Part shown: in pieces, positions 17,441 to 26,545 of the stretch
How positions within the stretch are numbered: position 1 is the first letter of the stretch
How the letters are laid out: each line of letters begins with the position of its first letter
Assembly (NCBI RefSeq): GCF_049389645.1
Contig: NZ_CP186540.1
Location: 2,550,555 to 2,614,554, forward strand
DNA length: 64,000 nucleotides
DNA from: Alkalibacterium sp049389645
GTDB lineage: Bacteria; Bacillota; Bacilli; Lactobacillales; Carnobacteriaceae_A
Direction: 5' to 3'
Made by a program: the position numbers and the translations under genes
The notes under the pieces: model-generated
What the model saw: the letters and a program-made list of their open reading frames with translations, nothing else
Databases searched by the model: none
What the model was told of the DNA's origin: nothing

Positions 17441-17828
17441 TTTGAGTTGTCATTATAAGACGATATAGCAGCTAGTCGAATCGTTAACAGTGTTTGAGTT
17501 GCTATTATAAGATGATATAGCGGCTAGTCGAATCGTTAACAGCATTTGAGTTGCTATTATAAGACAATATAACGGCAACTCAAATGGCTACCAGCGTTTG
17601 GGTTACTATTATAAGACGATATAGCGGCTAGTCGAATCGTTAACAGCATTTGAGTTGCTATTATAAGACGATATAACGGCAACTCAAATGGCTACCAGCG
17701 TTTGAGTTGCTATTATAAGGTGATATAATGGCTAGTCAAATCGTTAACAGCGTTTGAGTTGCTATTATAAGGTGATATAGCGGCTAGTCGAATCGTTAAC
17801 AGCATTTGAGTTGCTATTATAAGGTGAT
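17441..17828. repeat. intergenic array C, 52-bp tandem repeat, about 7.5 copies
   Basis: TTTGAGTTG (or a near variant) starts units at 17441, 17493, 17545, 17597, 17649, 17701, 17753 and 17805, exactly 52 bases apart each time. The typical unit continues CTATTATAAGACGATATA, GCGGCTAGTCGAATCG and TTAACAGC. Units starting at 17545 and 17649 carry a different second half, AACGGCAACTCAAATGG-CTACCAGCG, whose GCAACTCAAA is the exact complement of the unit's opening TTTGAGTTGC, so those two units fold into hairpins. No open frame is maintained. It occupies most of the 760-base gap between rplS and the next gene. Confidence 0.92.
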
Positions 17829-17989
17829 GGTCACAACAATAGCTAGCGAAGAGAGCTCTACGCTTTCCAGATTTCAAAAAAATCATGATTACAGTGTAAA
17901 CAAACGATATTTATAACCACTTCCAATTATCTGTGACAAATAAAATGAAAGAGAATCCTTTAAGAAGTCTATATTTAGTAAGCGTTTTA

Positions 17990-17998
17990 TGATATAAT
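17990..17998 (+). promoter_or_regulatory. extended -10 promoter of the YbjN-like gene
   Basis: TGaTATAAT is a consensus extended -10 motif 54 bases before the ATG at 18052. There is no clear -35, as is normal for extended -10 promoters. Confidence 0.6.
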
Positions 17999-18051
17999 TA
18001 TTTTTGTGTGAAACACAGACACGATACTATACTTATTGGGGGATTTATATT

Positions 18052-18537
18052 ATGAGCGTAATCACAGATAAATTTAAACACCTAGCACAAGACAGAAAGA
18101 TTCAATTCAAAACCAAAGAGTTGGATACACCTATCCATAAAAAAGATGGCGAAACCATTACGCAAAAACAAATCGTTTTCCAAACAGCTTTACGTGTTAA
18201 CAAAGAGAAAGCTGTCGCATGTGGTGTCATTATTCATGATTCAGAACAACCACGAGTGAACTACCAAATTACTTACAATAAAATTGGTCAGGTGACTGAT
18301 CGTAATAAAATGCCACAAATCACTTCCGAATTAAATGAAATCAATGCTATGCGTTCAGGTTACTACCGTTTCGTTATTTCAGGAGACGGGGAGATCGTCA
18401 TGCGTCACTTAGGTATTACTGGCGAAGACGTAAGCCCAATGATGGATGTCTTTGTTTACGGCGGACGTATTTTGAGAGCGTTACTTCCTGAACTTGAAAG
18501 AATCGACGGTATTGACGTCGCTCAAGCTAAAACCTAA
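18052..18537 (+). CDS. hypothetical cytosolic protein, possibly YbjN-like
   Basis: This 161-residue protein has no signal peptide or membrane segment. The C-terminal half (GYYRFVISGDGEIVMRHLGITGEDVSPMMDVFVYGGRILRAL) has the beta-strand plus helix pattern of the YbjN / type III chaperone-like fold, an impression rather than an assignment. The start is the ATG at 18052 after GGGGGAT; the longer frame has no RBS. Sixteen bases separate it from the OsmC gene, so they are probably co-transcribed from the extended -10 promoter. Confidence 0.7.
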   Translation: MSVITDKFKHLAQDRKIQFKTKELDTPIHKKDGETITQKQIVFQTALRVNKEKAVACGVIIHDSEQPRVNYQITYNKIGQVTDRNKMPQITSELNEINAMRSGYYRFVISGDGEIVMRHLGITGEDVSPMMDVFVYGGRILRALLPELERIDGIDVAQAKT

Positions 18538-18553
18538 GAAACGAGGGTGACTC

Positions 18554-18976
18554 GTGGAAAACCATTTATTTGAAGCAACCGTTCATAACAACGATGGCGT
18601 GGAAGGTACAGCTTACGTGGAAGGGGATAACCGCCTTTCCGTCACTGTATCGAGCCCGACGAGCGATAAGCCAGGAACCAATCCTGAAGAATTATTTGGA
18701 CTATCGCTCACGACCTGTTTGAATGCCACTATACAGGCATTACTTAAAGCGCGCGGTATGGACAATAAAAGCAAAGTCACCGCTAAAGTTCAACTGCGAC
18801 GTGAAGAAAATGGTGTGGGTTACTACTTCCAGATATACACCTTTGCGGCAATTGAAGGATTGGATCTGATCCGTGCCAACGATATCGTGCAGTCAGCCGA
18901 TAAACGTTGTCCGGTGGCCAAACTCACTCAGAATGCATCCACCATCGAGCTTGAAACCGTACCATATGAATCATAA
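18554..18976 (+). CDS. OsmC/Ohr family peroxiredoxin-like protein
   Basis: This 140-residue protein belongs to the OsmC superfamily of thiol peroxidases that detoxify organic hydroperoxides. The two redox cysteines are Cys55 in LTTCLNATI and Cys119 in DKRCPVAKLT, and the NPEELFGLSLTTC segment matches the family core. The start is GTG at 18554 after GAGGGTG. It pairs with the preceding gene and ends at a terminator. The Ohr and OsmC subfamilies cannot be separated by eye. Confidence 0.88.
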   Translation: MENHLFEATVHNNDGVEGTAYVEGDNRLSVTVSSPTSDKPGTNPEELFGLSLTTCLNATIQALLKARGMDNKSKVTAKVQLRREENGVGYYFQIYTFAAIEGLDLIRANDIVQSADKRCPVAKLTQNASTIELETVPYES

Positions 18977-18980
18977 GATG

Positions 18981-19015
18981 AAGACACTGTAGACTCACTC
19001 TACAGTGTCTTTTTT
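18981..19015 (+). terminator. Rho-independent terminator after the OsmC gene
   Basis: A 13-bp perfect stem AAGACACTGTAGA / TCTACAGTGTCTT, 5-nt loop and T-run. Confidence 0.93.
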
Positions 19016-19124
19016 CAACTATATATCGTTTAATTTCATTATTCATCTTTAAATGGTTGAAACTTGAAAATCAACTCTTTTTGGGTTATATTTAGAATGA
19101 ACAGACTGAGAGGAGTGGAATGAA

Positions 19125-19832
19125 ATGGCAACTGAATCAAAAGTAGCTTTGATTGCAGATATTATTGCTTCTAAAAAAATGAAAGAACGCGCACAAACGC
19201 AACAGATCTTGTCAGATATATTGGAAGTCATGAACGAGCGGTTTTCAGAACAGCTTGAATCACACTTGACGATTACTTTGGGTGATGAATTCCAGGGAAT
19301 CGTTAAAGATATGAAAACAGCCTTTTTACTAATCGATTTGATCACGCTGGAACTTCAGCTCAAGACTCATCAGCAACTTGGTGAAGAGATCTCTCTGCGG
19401 TGGGGCATTGGTGTAGGGGAGTTGACCACTCCAATCAAGAATAAAAAAGTAAGCATCGGTACGGACGGACCCGCTTATTGGTTTGCTAGAGAAGCCATTG
19501 AATCGGTGCATGAAGACGACGATTACGGCCTGCTTAACGAGAAAATAAAAGCGGATCAGCCAGATGATCTTTTCTATAACAGTATCATCCGTCTTCAGAA
19601 CACGATTCGCAATCAGTGGACTTCCACGCAAAAAGAAACGGTGTACCATGTGTTGAAGGCCAGCGCTTATGAAGACGTGAATAACCAGCGGGTCACAGAC
19701 GCCTTAGAGGAAGGCCTTAAAAAGTCATTCAGCGCACAGACCATCAGTAAACGCATCATTTCTACTCAAATCAAGCAGTACATCCAGTCCCGCCAACTCC
19801 TGGCTGACAAAATCGAAGAGGGGAGAGTCTGA
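19125..19832 (+). CDS. satD: SatD family protein
   Basis: This 235-residue protein is of the SatD family, named from the streptococcal secretion-and-acid-tolerance (sat) operon; the biochemical role is not established. Family marks are the N-terminal ALIADIIASKKM, TLGDEFQGIVKD, a cyclase-like LRWGIGVGEL and a C-terminal helix-turn-helix-like end (SAQTISKRIISTQIKQYIQ). In S. mutans satD lies next to ylxM-ffh, whereas here it is about 8 kb away. The stop is 1 base before the next ATG, so it is coupled with the DUF3307-like membrane protein, a common partner. Confidence 0.8.
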   Translation: MATESKVALIADIIASKKMKERAQTQQILSDILEVMNERFSEQLESHLTITLGDEFQGIVKDMKTAFLLIDLITLELQLKTHQQLGEEISLRWGIGVGELTTPIKNKKVSIGTDGPAYWFAREAIESVHEDDDYGLLNEKIKADQPDDLFYNSIIRLQNTIRNQWTSTQKETVYHVLKASAYEDVNNQRVTDALEEGLKKSFSAQTISKRIISTQIKQYIQSRQLLADKIEEGRV

Positions 19833-19833
19833 T

Positions 19834-20838
19834 ATGATCATTGAAAGTCTTGTTGCCCACCTCATCGGGTATTTCTATTTCCAACCGACCCAAAGTAATG
19901 AAGTGGGTGACCGGAAGGTGACTGCCCAACCCTTTCATTATTTGTGGGGTGTAGTGTTTACCACCTTCGTCATAATCGGACTGAACGATTTCACTAGCGA
20001 CTTTTTGATGAAGTGGCTGGTGATGGCTCTCGGTTTAATGGTCGGGTACATCTTTTATGAAAACAAGCTCAAACGAGGCATCACTCTATTCTTAAACAGT
20101 AATCTAACTACGGAACATTCGCTTCACCTATTTTATAACAAGAATCGGTCCATCGTTCAGTTTGTCGTGCACCAGCTGATCTATTTACTTTGGATCCTGA
20201 TACTGAACAGCTTAGTTGATCTGGCTTTTCACCCACTTATTTTAGTCGGTGTGGTTCTTTTGTTTTTCATACTGCTACTCGGCAGCCTGTTCGCTCTAAA
20301 CAGCAGTCAGCGCCTCTCTCGTTATCAGGGGAGTGCGTTTTTGAAACAGGTAAGCACTTATATTGTATTGAGTGGAATCACTTTGGTTGTTCTGCAGCTG
20401 ACTTTGGAAGCATTGGCTGTCATTCAGGATTCTGACTTACCACTGAGTGCCTTCGTTGTGCAGTCGCCGTATGCCGTCCTGATTCGATTGTCACTCGTCT
20501 TACTGCTGCTGATGAAGCCGACCAATTTAATTATTCGGGCCATCAGCTCCAAATATGACCCGAAAATAGTCACAACGATAGCCGCGCATTCCGAACAAGA
20601 TTCTGGCTTTAAAGGGGCTGGTGCCATGATCGGCAATCTGGAACGCCTGCTCATCTTGTTGTCCTTCTTCTTTGGCAGTCTGTTATCCGTCGTTGCGATA
20701 TTATCCATCAAAGCCTTCGCGCGTTACAAACTCATCGCCGAAGACCCTTACTTTTCCGAGTACTTCGTGATCGGAACGATGCTCAGTGTACTGATCACAT
20801 TTGCGTGTTATGCCTTGCTCGTACTGATGCTCATCTAG
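19834..20838 (+). CDS. DUF3307-like polytopic membrane protein
   Basis: This 334-residue integral membrane protein has about eight hydrophobic helices. The N-terminal SLVAHLIGYFYFQP matches the HLLADF-xQ opening of DUF3307 proteins, which often sit beside SatD. GAGGGGAGAG is the RBS and the start is 1 base after the satD stop. Function is unknown; the pairing suggests that SatD is a cytosolic regulator or nucleotide-binding partner of this membrane component (inference). Confidence 0.7.
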   Translation: MIIESLVAHLIGYFYFQPTQSNEVGDRKVTAQPFHYLWGVVFTTFVIIGLNDFTSDFLMKWLVMALGLMVGYIFYENKLKRGITLFLNSNLTTEHSLHLFYNKNRSIVQFVVHQLIYLLWILILNSLVDLAFHPLILVGVVLLFFILLLGSLFALNSSQRLSRYQGSAFLKQVSTYIVLSGITLVVLQLTLEALAVIQDSDLPLSAFVVQSPYAVLIRLSLVLLLLMKPTNLIIRAISSKYDPKIVTTIAAHSEQDSGFKGAGAMIGNLERLLILLSFFFGSLLSVVAILSIKAFARYKLIAEDPYFSEYFVIGTMLSVLITFACYALLVLMLI

Positions 20839-21055
20839 TGTGCTCTATGTTTCTTATTAAAACAGATACTGAAACTATCTTAAAATCTCAATTTTATTAT
20901 GGACAAACCGCAAATAATATTTTTAGTCTAATGAGTTAAGCCCAAATAGAATCTATATTAAATGAAATTTTAAAGATGATAGATTATTGGAGGATGAAAC
21001 TTATAGCATAGCACGGTATACATTAATGATATGTATATCGGAGAGGATGAAAAAA

Positions 21056-21718
21056 ATGTTTTTTTTCGAAACCTGTAAATTGTTTTTTGATAAAAATAGT
21101 AACAAAGATTTATTCGGGTTGATTGTGGGCTTATTAGCTGTTTTTACATTTGCAAACGTAATGATGCCAGATTGGCCGTTTATGTTTTTTTCCGCTGCTA
21201 TGATATTTTCAACTGCTTTATATCGTTTTGTCATGGTAAATGATGACTTTGCAAAGAACGATATTAAACTATTGAAAAGAAATAATATAATAGATTTTGT
21301 GATTAGTAAAAATGCTTTTTTTTTATTATTTTCTACTGTTATATTCATATTAGTAATCATTAGCAGTAGTATATTCGATAATTCCTTTTTGAGCATTAAT
21401 TTTTTGATTGAGTTACTAGGATATAACTTTTTTGTTTTAGGTTCTGAAAATATTATCTATATTTTTCATAACAAACCAGTTAAGGGTTATTCGAGTGGAT
21501 TCAAAAGAAATGAAATAGATGATATTCAAACGGGGATAAAAAATTTTATGGATCAGATTCCATCGCTTATTGCTATAGTATTTTTTGTAATTCTCTTTTT
21601 TGTAATTGGGTTTAATCCAAGTATCTACCTTTCATTTTTTTATTATGCTATTTGTATGATTACTCTTATTTATTTTAAAAAACGAGAAAAAACAAATCGA
21701 ATCCCTTACGTGGTTTAA
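21056..21718 (+). CDS. AT-rich hypothetical membrane protein
   Basis: This 220-residue protein has five or six hydrophobic segments (LFGLIVGLLAVFTFANVM, FMFFSAAMIFSTALY, FFLLFSTVIFILVIISSSIF, LIAIVFFVILFFVIGF and YYAICMITLIYF). It recalls ABC-type permease subunits of bacteriocin or antibiotic exporters, but no ATPase gene is adjacent and I cannot name the family. CGGAGAGG lies 9 bases before the ATG at 21056. Base composition is clearly more AT-rich than the genes on both sides. Its 3' end overlaps the open frame of a truncated gene remnant in another phase, which suggests insertion by recombination. Confidence 0.65.
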   Translation: MFFFETCKLFFDKNSNKDLFGLIVGLLAVFTFANVMMPDWPFMFFSAAMIFSTALYRFVMVNDDFAKNDIKLLKRNNIIDFVISKNAFFLLFSTVIFILVIISSSIFDNSFLSINFLIELLGYNFFVLGSENIIYIFHNKPVKGYSSGFKRNEIDDIQTGIKNFMDQIPSLIAIVFFVILFFVIGFNPSIYLSFFYYAICMITLIYFKKREKTNRIPYVV

Positions 21719-21870
21719 GCTACGAACGAGCAGGGATCTTTTATAATAACGAATTAACGACCTATGAAGCCTTTGCTCAAATAACCGAAAAAGATGCACG
21801 CAAGTTGAAAGTCATCGGCCCCGTCACGATCAAAGAACTGAAGGCAAACGGTGTAGTATTCAAGAAATAG
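21697..21870 (+). pseudogene. 3' remnant of an unidentified gene
   Basis: A frame distinct from the upstream gene is open from about 21697 to the TAG at 21868-21870. It reads like real protein: GLSYERAGIFYNNELTTYEA, then an ending on LKVIGPVTIKELKANGVVFKK. Its GC content resembles the surrounding core genes rather than the AT-rich gene before it, and no start codon or RBS is available. The likeliest explanation is that the 5' part was lost when the AT-rich membrane gene arrived. The family is not recognised. Confidence 0.45.
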
Positions 21871-21906
21871 TCCTCTGTTTTACAAGGTTTAGTTACTGGA
21901 TCTTGA

Positions 21907-22305
21907 AAAGACCAACTCGCTCATCTCTGGATGCGCGAGTTGAACATTCTAACGGTGAAAATGCAAACTCGTCATTGAAATATATCCGAGTTCAACATCC
22001 CGACGGTGAAAGTGCAGATTCAGGAAGTTTTGATTGCTGAATTCGACATTCCCCAGTTTAAAGTGCAGATTCAAAAATTATCGCTTGCTGAATTCAACAT
22101 TTAGACTCAGAAAGTGTAAATTCACAGAATATTAAAGTATGAGTTCGACATTTCAACAGTAAAAGTGCGGATTCAAATATTTCCGATTACTGAATTCGAC
22201 ATCTGGACTTATAAAGTGCAGACTCAGGTAATTTCCATCTATGAATTCGACAGTCCCCACTCAAAAGTGCGGACCCATTCCTTGCCAGACGCTGAATCTG
22301 CATCA
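21907..22305. repeat. intergenic array D, exactly 51-bp tandem repeat, 8 degenerate copies
   Basis: Units begin AAAGTGCAGATTCA (or variants) at 21907, 21958, 22009, 22060, 22111, 22162, 22213 and 22264, every spacing being 51 bases. The second conserved block of each unit is TGAATTCGACATT. GATTCA and TGAAT(TC) within a unit are complementary, giving a weak hairpin per unit. The central and terminal thirds of the unit vary freely. The array fills the gap before the M16 peptidase gene and is related in sequence to array E. It is followed by GAAACTAGGC-gag-GGCCTAGTTTC (22343-22368). Confidence 0.9.
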
Positions 22306-22490
22306 AAACCAAAAACAGTCGTCAATCACTTGGTCAATGTTGGTGAAACTAGGCGAGGGCCTAGTTTCTTCTCAAATTCAACTAACGAAAAGAGATTGAA
22401 CCCTGTCAATCACTTCTTCTAGTCAAAGAGGGTTTGTATCGTGTACAATGGTTTTATATGAAAAAATAATGAGAATAAAAGGAGATACGT

Positions 22491-25382
22491 ATGGTCTTTA
22501 AAAAAATCGAAACGCAGAATCTTCCGGATATCCAATCAGAAGGTTACTTATACGAACACGAAGAAACAGGTGCACAGGTTTTATACTTAGCCAATGATGA
22601 CACCAACAAATCATTTACGATAGGTTTTAAAACCCCGCCTTATAACGACAATGGTATTGCGCATATTTTAGAGCATTCTGTCTTGAATGGTTCTAAGAAA
22701 TACCCGTCCAAAGAGCCGTTCGTGGAACTGATCAAAGGGTCACTCAATACCTTTGTCAACGCGATGACGTTTTCGGATAAAACGATTTACCCGGTCGCAT
22801 CCACTAACGAAAAAGATTTTGGCCACTTGATGGGTGTCTATCTGGACGCCGTTTTCCAGCCGAAACTGTATCAGGACCCGCAAATATTGGCACAGGAAGG
22901 CTGGCACTATCACCTTGAGAATGAGGATGACGATTTGATTTATAAAGGCGTCGTCTACAATGAGATGAAGGGCGCTGCGGCTTCACCCGAACGTCAGGTA
23001 TACGATCACGTCGCGGGTCAGCTGTATCCAAACACTGTATACAGCCACAACTCCGGTGGAGATCCTAAAGCCATTCCGACATTAACACAGGAAGAATTTA
23101 TCACTTTCCACCAAATGTATTACCACCCAAGTAATTCCCTGACAATCGTTTACGGGGATTTAAACATAACCAAACTCTTTGATTCACTTGAAGAGTACTT
23201 TACTGGCATGGGTAAACAGGAAGAAACTGTTGACTTATCCATCGAACCGTCACAGCCTAAAGAGTCCGTATATACTGATACCTATTCGATTACAGTCGGT
23301 GACGATCCAACGGGTAAAGATTACCTTGCGCTTGGCTGGCACGGTGCACTCCCCGATGAGACGTTAGACATCTTTGGTTTGGAAGTACTGGACGAAATAC
23401 TTTTCGGAAACAATCAGTCGCCACTTAAAAAAGCATTACTTGACGCTGACATTGGTGGAGACATCGATAGTGACGTGTCCGATATAGGTTATCCAACAGC
23501 CTTTTTAATCATGGCTAAATATTCAAGTGCCGATAAAATGCCGCAATTCAAACAGGTAGTAGACGATACCCTGACTGAATTAGTGGAAAAAGGGATCAAC
23601 AAAGACCTGATTCAGGCAGCCTTGAACAAAATCACTTTCCAGACCCGTGAAGCGGCGATCTCGGAAGACAATCCGCGTGGGGTCATTTATGCCATTCAAG
23701 CACTGAATACCTGGTTATATGGAAAAGATCCATTTGTTAATTTACAGTTTAACCATTACTTGAAAGAGCTGGCTAAAAAAGTAGACGAAGGATACTTCGA
23801 AGACCTTATCAAACGCAAACTTTTAAATAACGACGTGTTTACGCAAGTGATTCTGAAAGCTGAACCAGGAAAAAGCGATAAATTAGAAACAGAAACACTG
23901 AAAAAACTCCAAGAATATAAAGGGAATATTTCAGATGAGGAAAGAGCACAGATCATCAAAGAAACGCAGGCATTGATCGAACGTCAAGAAACTCCCGATA
24001 GTCCTGAAGACCTGGCTAAGATTCCAACTTTAAGACGTGAAGACTTGACCACGGATGAACAGGACTACCCGATCGAAGAAAGCGCGTTTAACGAAGACAC
24101 TTCTTTCTATCACGCGGAACAGTTCACTTCAGGCATCGATTACATCAACTTGTACTTCGACATTAAAGATTTCAAAGCAGACGAGTATTCGCTCCTAGGG
24201 TATTTCAGTCACTTGCTCGGCAAGCTGGCTACAGAGAAGTATGACGAAGCGGACTTGCAAACGGAAATGGATACGCACACAGGCGGTATTTACGGCAGTG
24301 TGGCTGTTTATGAAGACAAAGAAGGAATCGTCAAACCTTACTTCAAACTAAGCGGCAAAGCCTTGTCTGCTTCTCTAGAGGACTTGGTTGGCTTGATGAA
24401 GGAAATCATGCTGCATACACAGTTTGACAAAAAGGCGGAACTCCTGAAAATCACTCAGCGTCTTCTTTCTAATTTTGAGCAGAAAATCAATTTCAGTTCA
24501 CACGCTATCGTCGCTAACCGCGCCTTGAGCCAAGTGAAGCCTGCTGTGAAAATCAGTGAATCGGTCAATGGCATCGATCAGTTCAATTATCTGAAAGTGG
24601 TGCGTGACGAGTTGAAATCTGACTCAGTCGAACTGAATGATAAATTAACTCAATTATTAACGAAACTCTTGAATAAACGACGCTTACATGTTCTCTATAC
24701 GGGTGGTTCTGACCGTAAAGACGAGGTCAAAGACGTCTTGATTTCGGCCTTTGCTTCCTTACCAAGTGAACCTCTTGGCGAAGCCGTCACTTACAAAGCT
24801 GGGACAAAGCAAAATGAAGCATACGTCACCGCGCAGGATGTAAACTACGTCGGACTTGGTAGTGACGCTACAGGAACACTTGACTATACTGGCATGTCCT
24901 TGGTCTTGTCAACGGCTTTCCGCTTCGATTACCTGTGGAATGAAATCCGCGTAAAAGGTGGCGCATACGGTTCGCTTTACCAGCACAATCGTACCGGCAG
25001 TTTAGCATTAGGTTCCTACCGTGACCCAAATATCGGTAAAACGCTGGCCGTGTACAAAAACATGCCGACGTACGTCAAAGAACTGACGCTTTCAGAATCT
25101 GAACTCTTGAAATACATCATCGGGTCACTCAGCCCGCTTGAGCAGCCAAAATCGGCAGAGAGCAAAGGACTCACAGCATTCAATCGACTCAAACGCAACA
25201 TCACCAAAGAAGACATCGTTCAGTTGAAAGAAGAAATTCTGGCAACCGATACAGATAAACTGTCTGCCTTACACGACGGCTTCACCAAAGTCATTGATGC
25301 CGGCTCAGTGGTCGTCATTGGCAACAAAGCACAAATCGAGAATGAAAAAGACTTGTTCGACAAAATTTACGATCTTTATTGA
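22491..25382 (+). CDS. M16C family zinc metallopeptidase (PreP/falcilysin-like)
   Basis: This 963-residue peptidase is of the presequence-protease branch of M16, whose two-halved chamber degrades peptides. The inverted zinc motif HILEH is at residues 58-62, with the third ligand expected in the NEMKGAAASPERQVYD region. A long helical linker sits near 480-520 (IIKETQALIERQ). The C-terminal half carries the Arg/Tyr substrate-anchoring style motif GAYGSLYQHNRTG. No signal peptide is seen, so cytosolic peptide turnover is the likely role. AAAGGAG precedes the ATG. It is monocistronic with a downstream terminator. Confidence 0.92.
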   Translation: MVFKKIETQNLPDIQSEGYLYEHEETGAQVLYLANDDTNKSFTIGFKTPPYNDNGIAHILEHSVLNGSKKYPSKEPFVELIKGSLNTFVNAMTFSDKTIYPVASTNEKDFGHLMGVYLDAVFQPKLYQDPQILAQEGWHYHLENEDDDLIYKGVVYNEMKGAAASPERQVYDHVAGQLYPNTVYSHNSGGDPKAIPTLTQEEFITFHQMYYHPSNSLTIVYGDLNITKLFDSLEEYFTGMGKQEETVDLSIEPSQPKESVYTDTYSITVGDDPTGKDYLALGWHGALPDETLDIFGLEVLDEILFGNNQSPLKKALLDADIGGDIDSDVSDIGYPTAFLIMAKYSSADKMPQFKQVVDDTLTELVEKGINKDLIQAALNKITFQTREAAISEDNPRGVIYAIQALNTWLYGKDPFVNLQFNHYLKELAKKVDEGYFEDLIKRKLLNNDVFTQVILKAEPGKSDKLETETLKKLQEYKGNISDEERAQIIKETQALIERQETPDSPEDLAKIPTLRREDLTTDEQDYPIEESAFNEDTSFYHAEQFTSGIDYINLYFDIKDFKADEYSLLGYFSHLLGKLATEKYDEADLQTEMDTHTGGIYGSVAVYEDKEGIVKPYFKLSGKALSASLEDLVGLMKEIMLHTQFDKKAELLKITQRLLSNFEQKINFSSHAIVANRALSQVKPAVKISESVNGIDQFNYLKVVRDELKSDSVELNDKLTQLLTKLLNKRRLHVLYTGGSDRKDEVKDVLISAFASLPSEPLGEAVTYKAGTKQNEAYVTAQDVNYVGLGSDATGTLDYTGMSLVLSTAFRFDYLWNEIRVKGGAYGSLYQHNRTGSLALGSYRDPNIGKTLAVYKNMPTYVKELTLSESELLKYIIGSLSPLEQPKSAESKGLTAFNRLKRNITKEDIVQLKEEILATDTDKLSALHDGFTKVIDAGSVVVIGNKAQIENEKDLFDKIYDLY

Positions 25383-25411
25383 TCAATCAAGATAATCGGT
25401 TAACTCAAAGG

Positions 25412-25442
25412 AAAGAGCCTTATTAAATTAAGGCTCTTTTTC
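25412..25442 (+). terminator. Rho-independent terminator after the M16C peptidase gene
   Basis: An 11-bp stem AAAGAGCCTTA / TAAGGCTCTTT, 6-nt loop and T-tract. Confidence 0.92.
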
Positions 25443-25487
25443 TTAGAGTATACATATAAAAAATATGCGAAATGGGGTCGATTCAAT

Positions 25488-26387
25488 ATGATAGACAGTT
25501 ATGAAACTATGCCAAAGTCAACCGCTCAAGTCAAAGGGATGAAGGTCGTTACCGGAAACAAACAAAATATCCGAGGACAAATCTTAGATGAAGACCTGGT
25601 ATATCAAAGAAAAAACAATAAAAATTTAAAGATCCGCATGGTCTATCCGCAGGGGTATGAATTGAAACCGCCTTATCCTGTCCTCGTGCATATACAAGGA
25701 TCCGGATGGTTCAAACAAGATCTTAATAATATACTATTAGACTTCAATGATATTGTGCGCCATGGTTTTGTCCTGGCTATCGTGGAATACTTACCTATCC
25801 CAGATGCAATATTCCCAAGTCATATTCACGATGCCAAAACGGCTGTCCGGTATCTGAATACACACGCAAAAGAGTTACAACTCGATATGAATAACCTCTT
25901 TCTGTCTGGGGATTCCAGCGGAGGTCATACGGCTGCTATGTGCTGGGCCACATGGCAGACAGCTATGCTGGATAACACAACCGAGCCACTTCCGGATATC
26001 AGAGCCTGTGTGGACTTATACGGGGTCACAGATTTCGAAGCAATAACTCACCAGCCATCTGCCACGGATCACACAAAAGCGACGAGTCCCGAGAATCTGT
26101 TGTTATCCGATTTTATCAAAGGTAAAAAAGGCGCTCATATAAACCAGGCATCAGTAAATTATTATATGGATCAGCACAAACCGACCATTCCACTATTGAT
26201 CATGCATGGTAACAAAGATACTGTCGTCCCGTTCGAACAAAGTGTCCTGCTTTATGAAGCCTGCAAGAATCACCAGCTGGAGGCTGATTTTTATTGTGTC
26301 GACGATGCTGACCACGGTGGCAGCATTTTCTACACCGAGGAAGTCATCGCAATTATTCGTGACTTTTTAACTGATCATTTGAATTGA
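25488..26387 (+). CDS. alpha/beta hydrolase, esterase/lipase-like
   Basis: This 299-residue serine hydrolase resembles the BD-FAE / hormone-sensitive-lipase group. The visible triad is Ser143 in GDSSGG, Asp244 in GNKDTVVPF and His276 in DADHGG. The oxyanion loop reads VHIQGSGW where the family usually has HGGGW. There is no signal peptide, so it is cytosolic. Likely substrates are short-chain or carbohydrate esters; the substrate is not deducible. It has its own gap on both sides and probably its own promoter. Confidence 0.83.
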   Translation: MIDSYETMPKSTAQVKGMKVVTGNKQNIRGQILDEDLVYQRKNNKNLKIRMVYPQGYELKPPYPVLVHIQGSGWFKQDLNNILLDFNDIVRHGFVLAIVEYLPIPDAIFPSHIHDAKTAVRYLNTHAKELQLDMNNLFLSGDSSGGHTAAMCWATWQTAMLDNTTEPLPDIRACVDLYGVTDFEAITHQPSATDHTKATSPENLLLSDFIKGKKGAHINQASVNYYMDQHKPTIPLLIMHGNKDTVVPFEQSVLLYEACKNHQLEADFYCVDDADHGGSIFYTEEVIAIIRDFLTDHLN

Positions 26388-26432
26388 ATGAAAATAGAGA
26401 ATTATTCTGAAGAAATATATTGATAGCTTCTT

Positions 26433-26464
26433 ATACTTATATACTTATATACTTATATACTTAA
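26433..26464. repeat. 8-bp microsatellite, 4 copies
   Basis: ATACTTAT is repeated in tandem four times (the last copy ends in AA), about 80 bases before the next gene. Copy number could slip and alter promoter spacing. Confidence 0.8.
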
Positions 26465-26545
26465 TTCACATATTGAATTAAGTCGAAATACGTTTATACT
26501 GGAGAGAGGTAGTTAAATCTTTAAGGGGAGAAGGGGGAGGAAAGC

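Noticed and set aside
17441..17828. CRISPR array
   Set aside because: Whole 52-bp units repeat with no unique spacers of constant length between short identical repeats, and no cas genes occur in the window. The same holds for arrays A, B, D and E.
22165..22422. 85-codon frame within array D
   Set aside because: It lies over the 51-bp repeats, has no RBS and its composition follows the repeat words.
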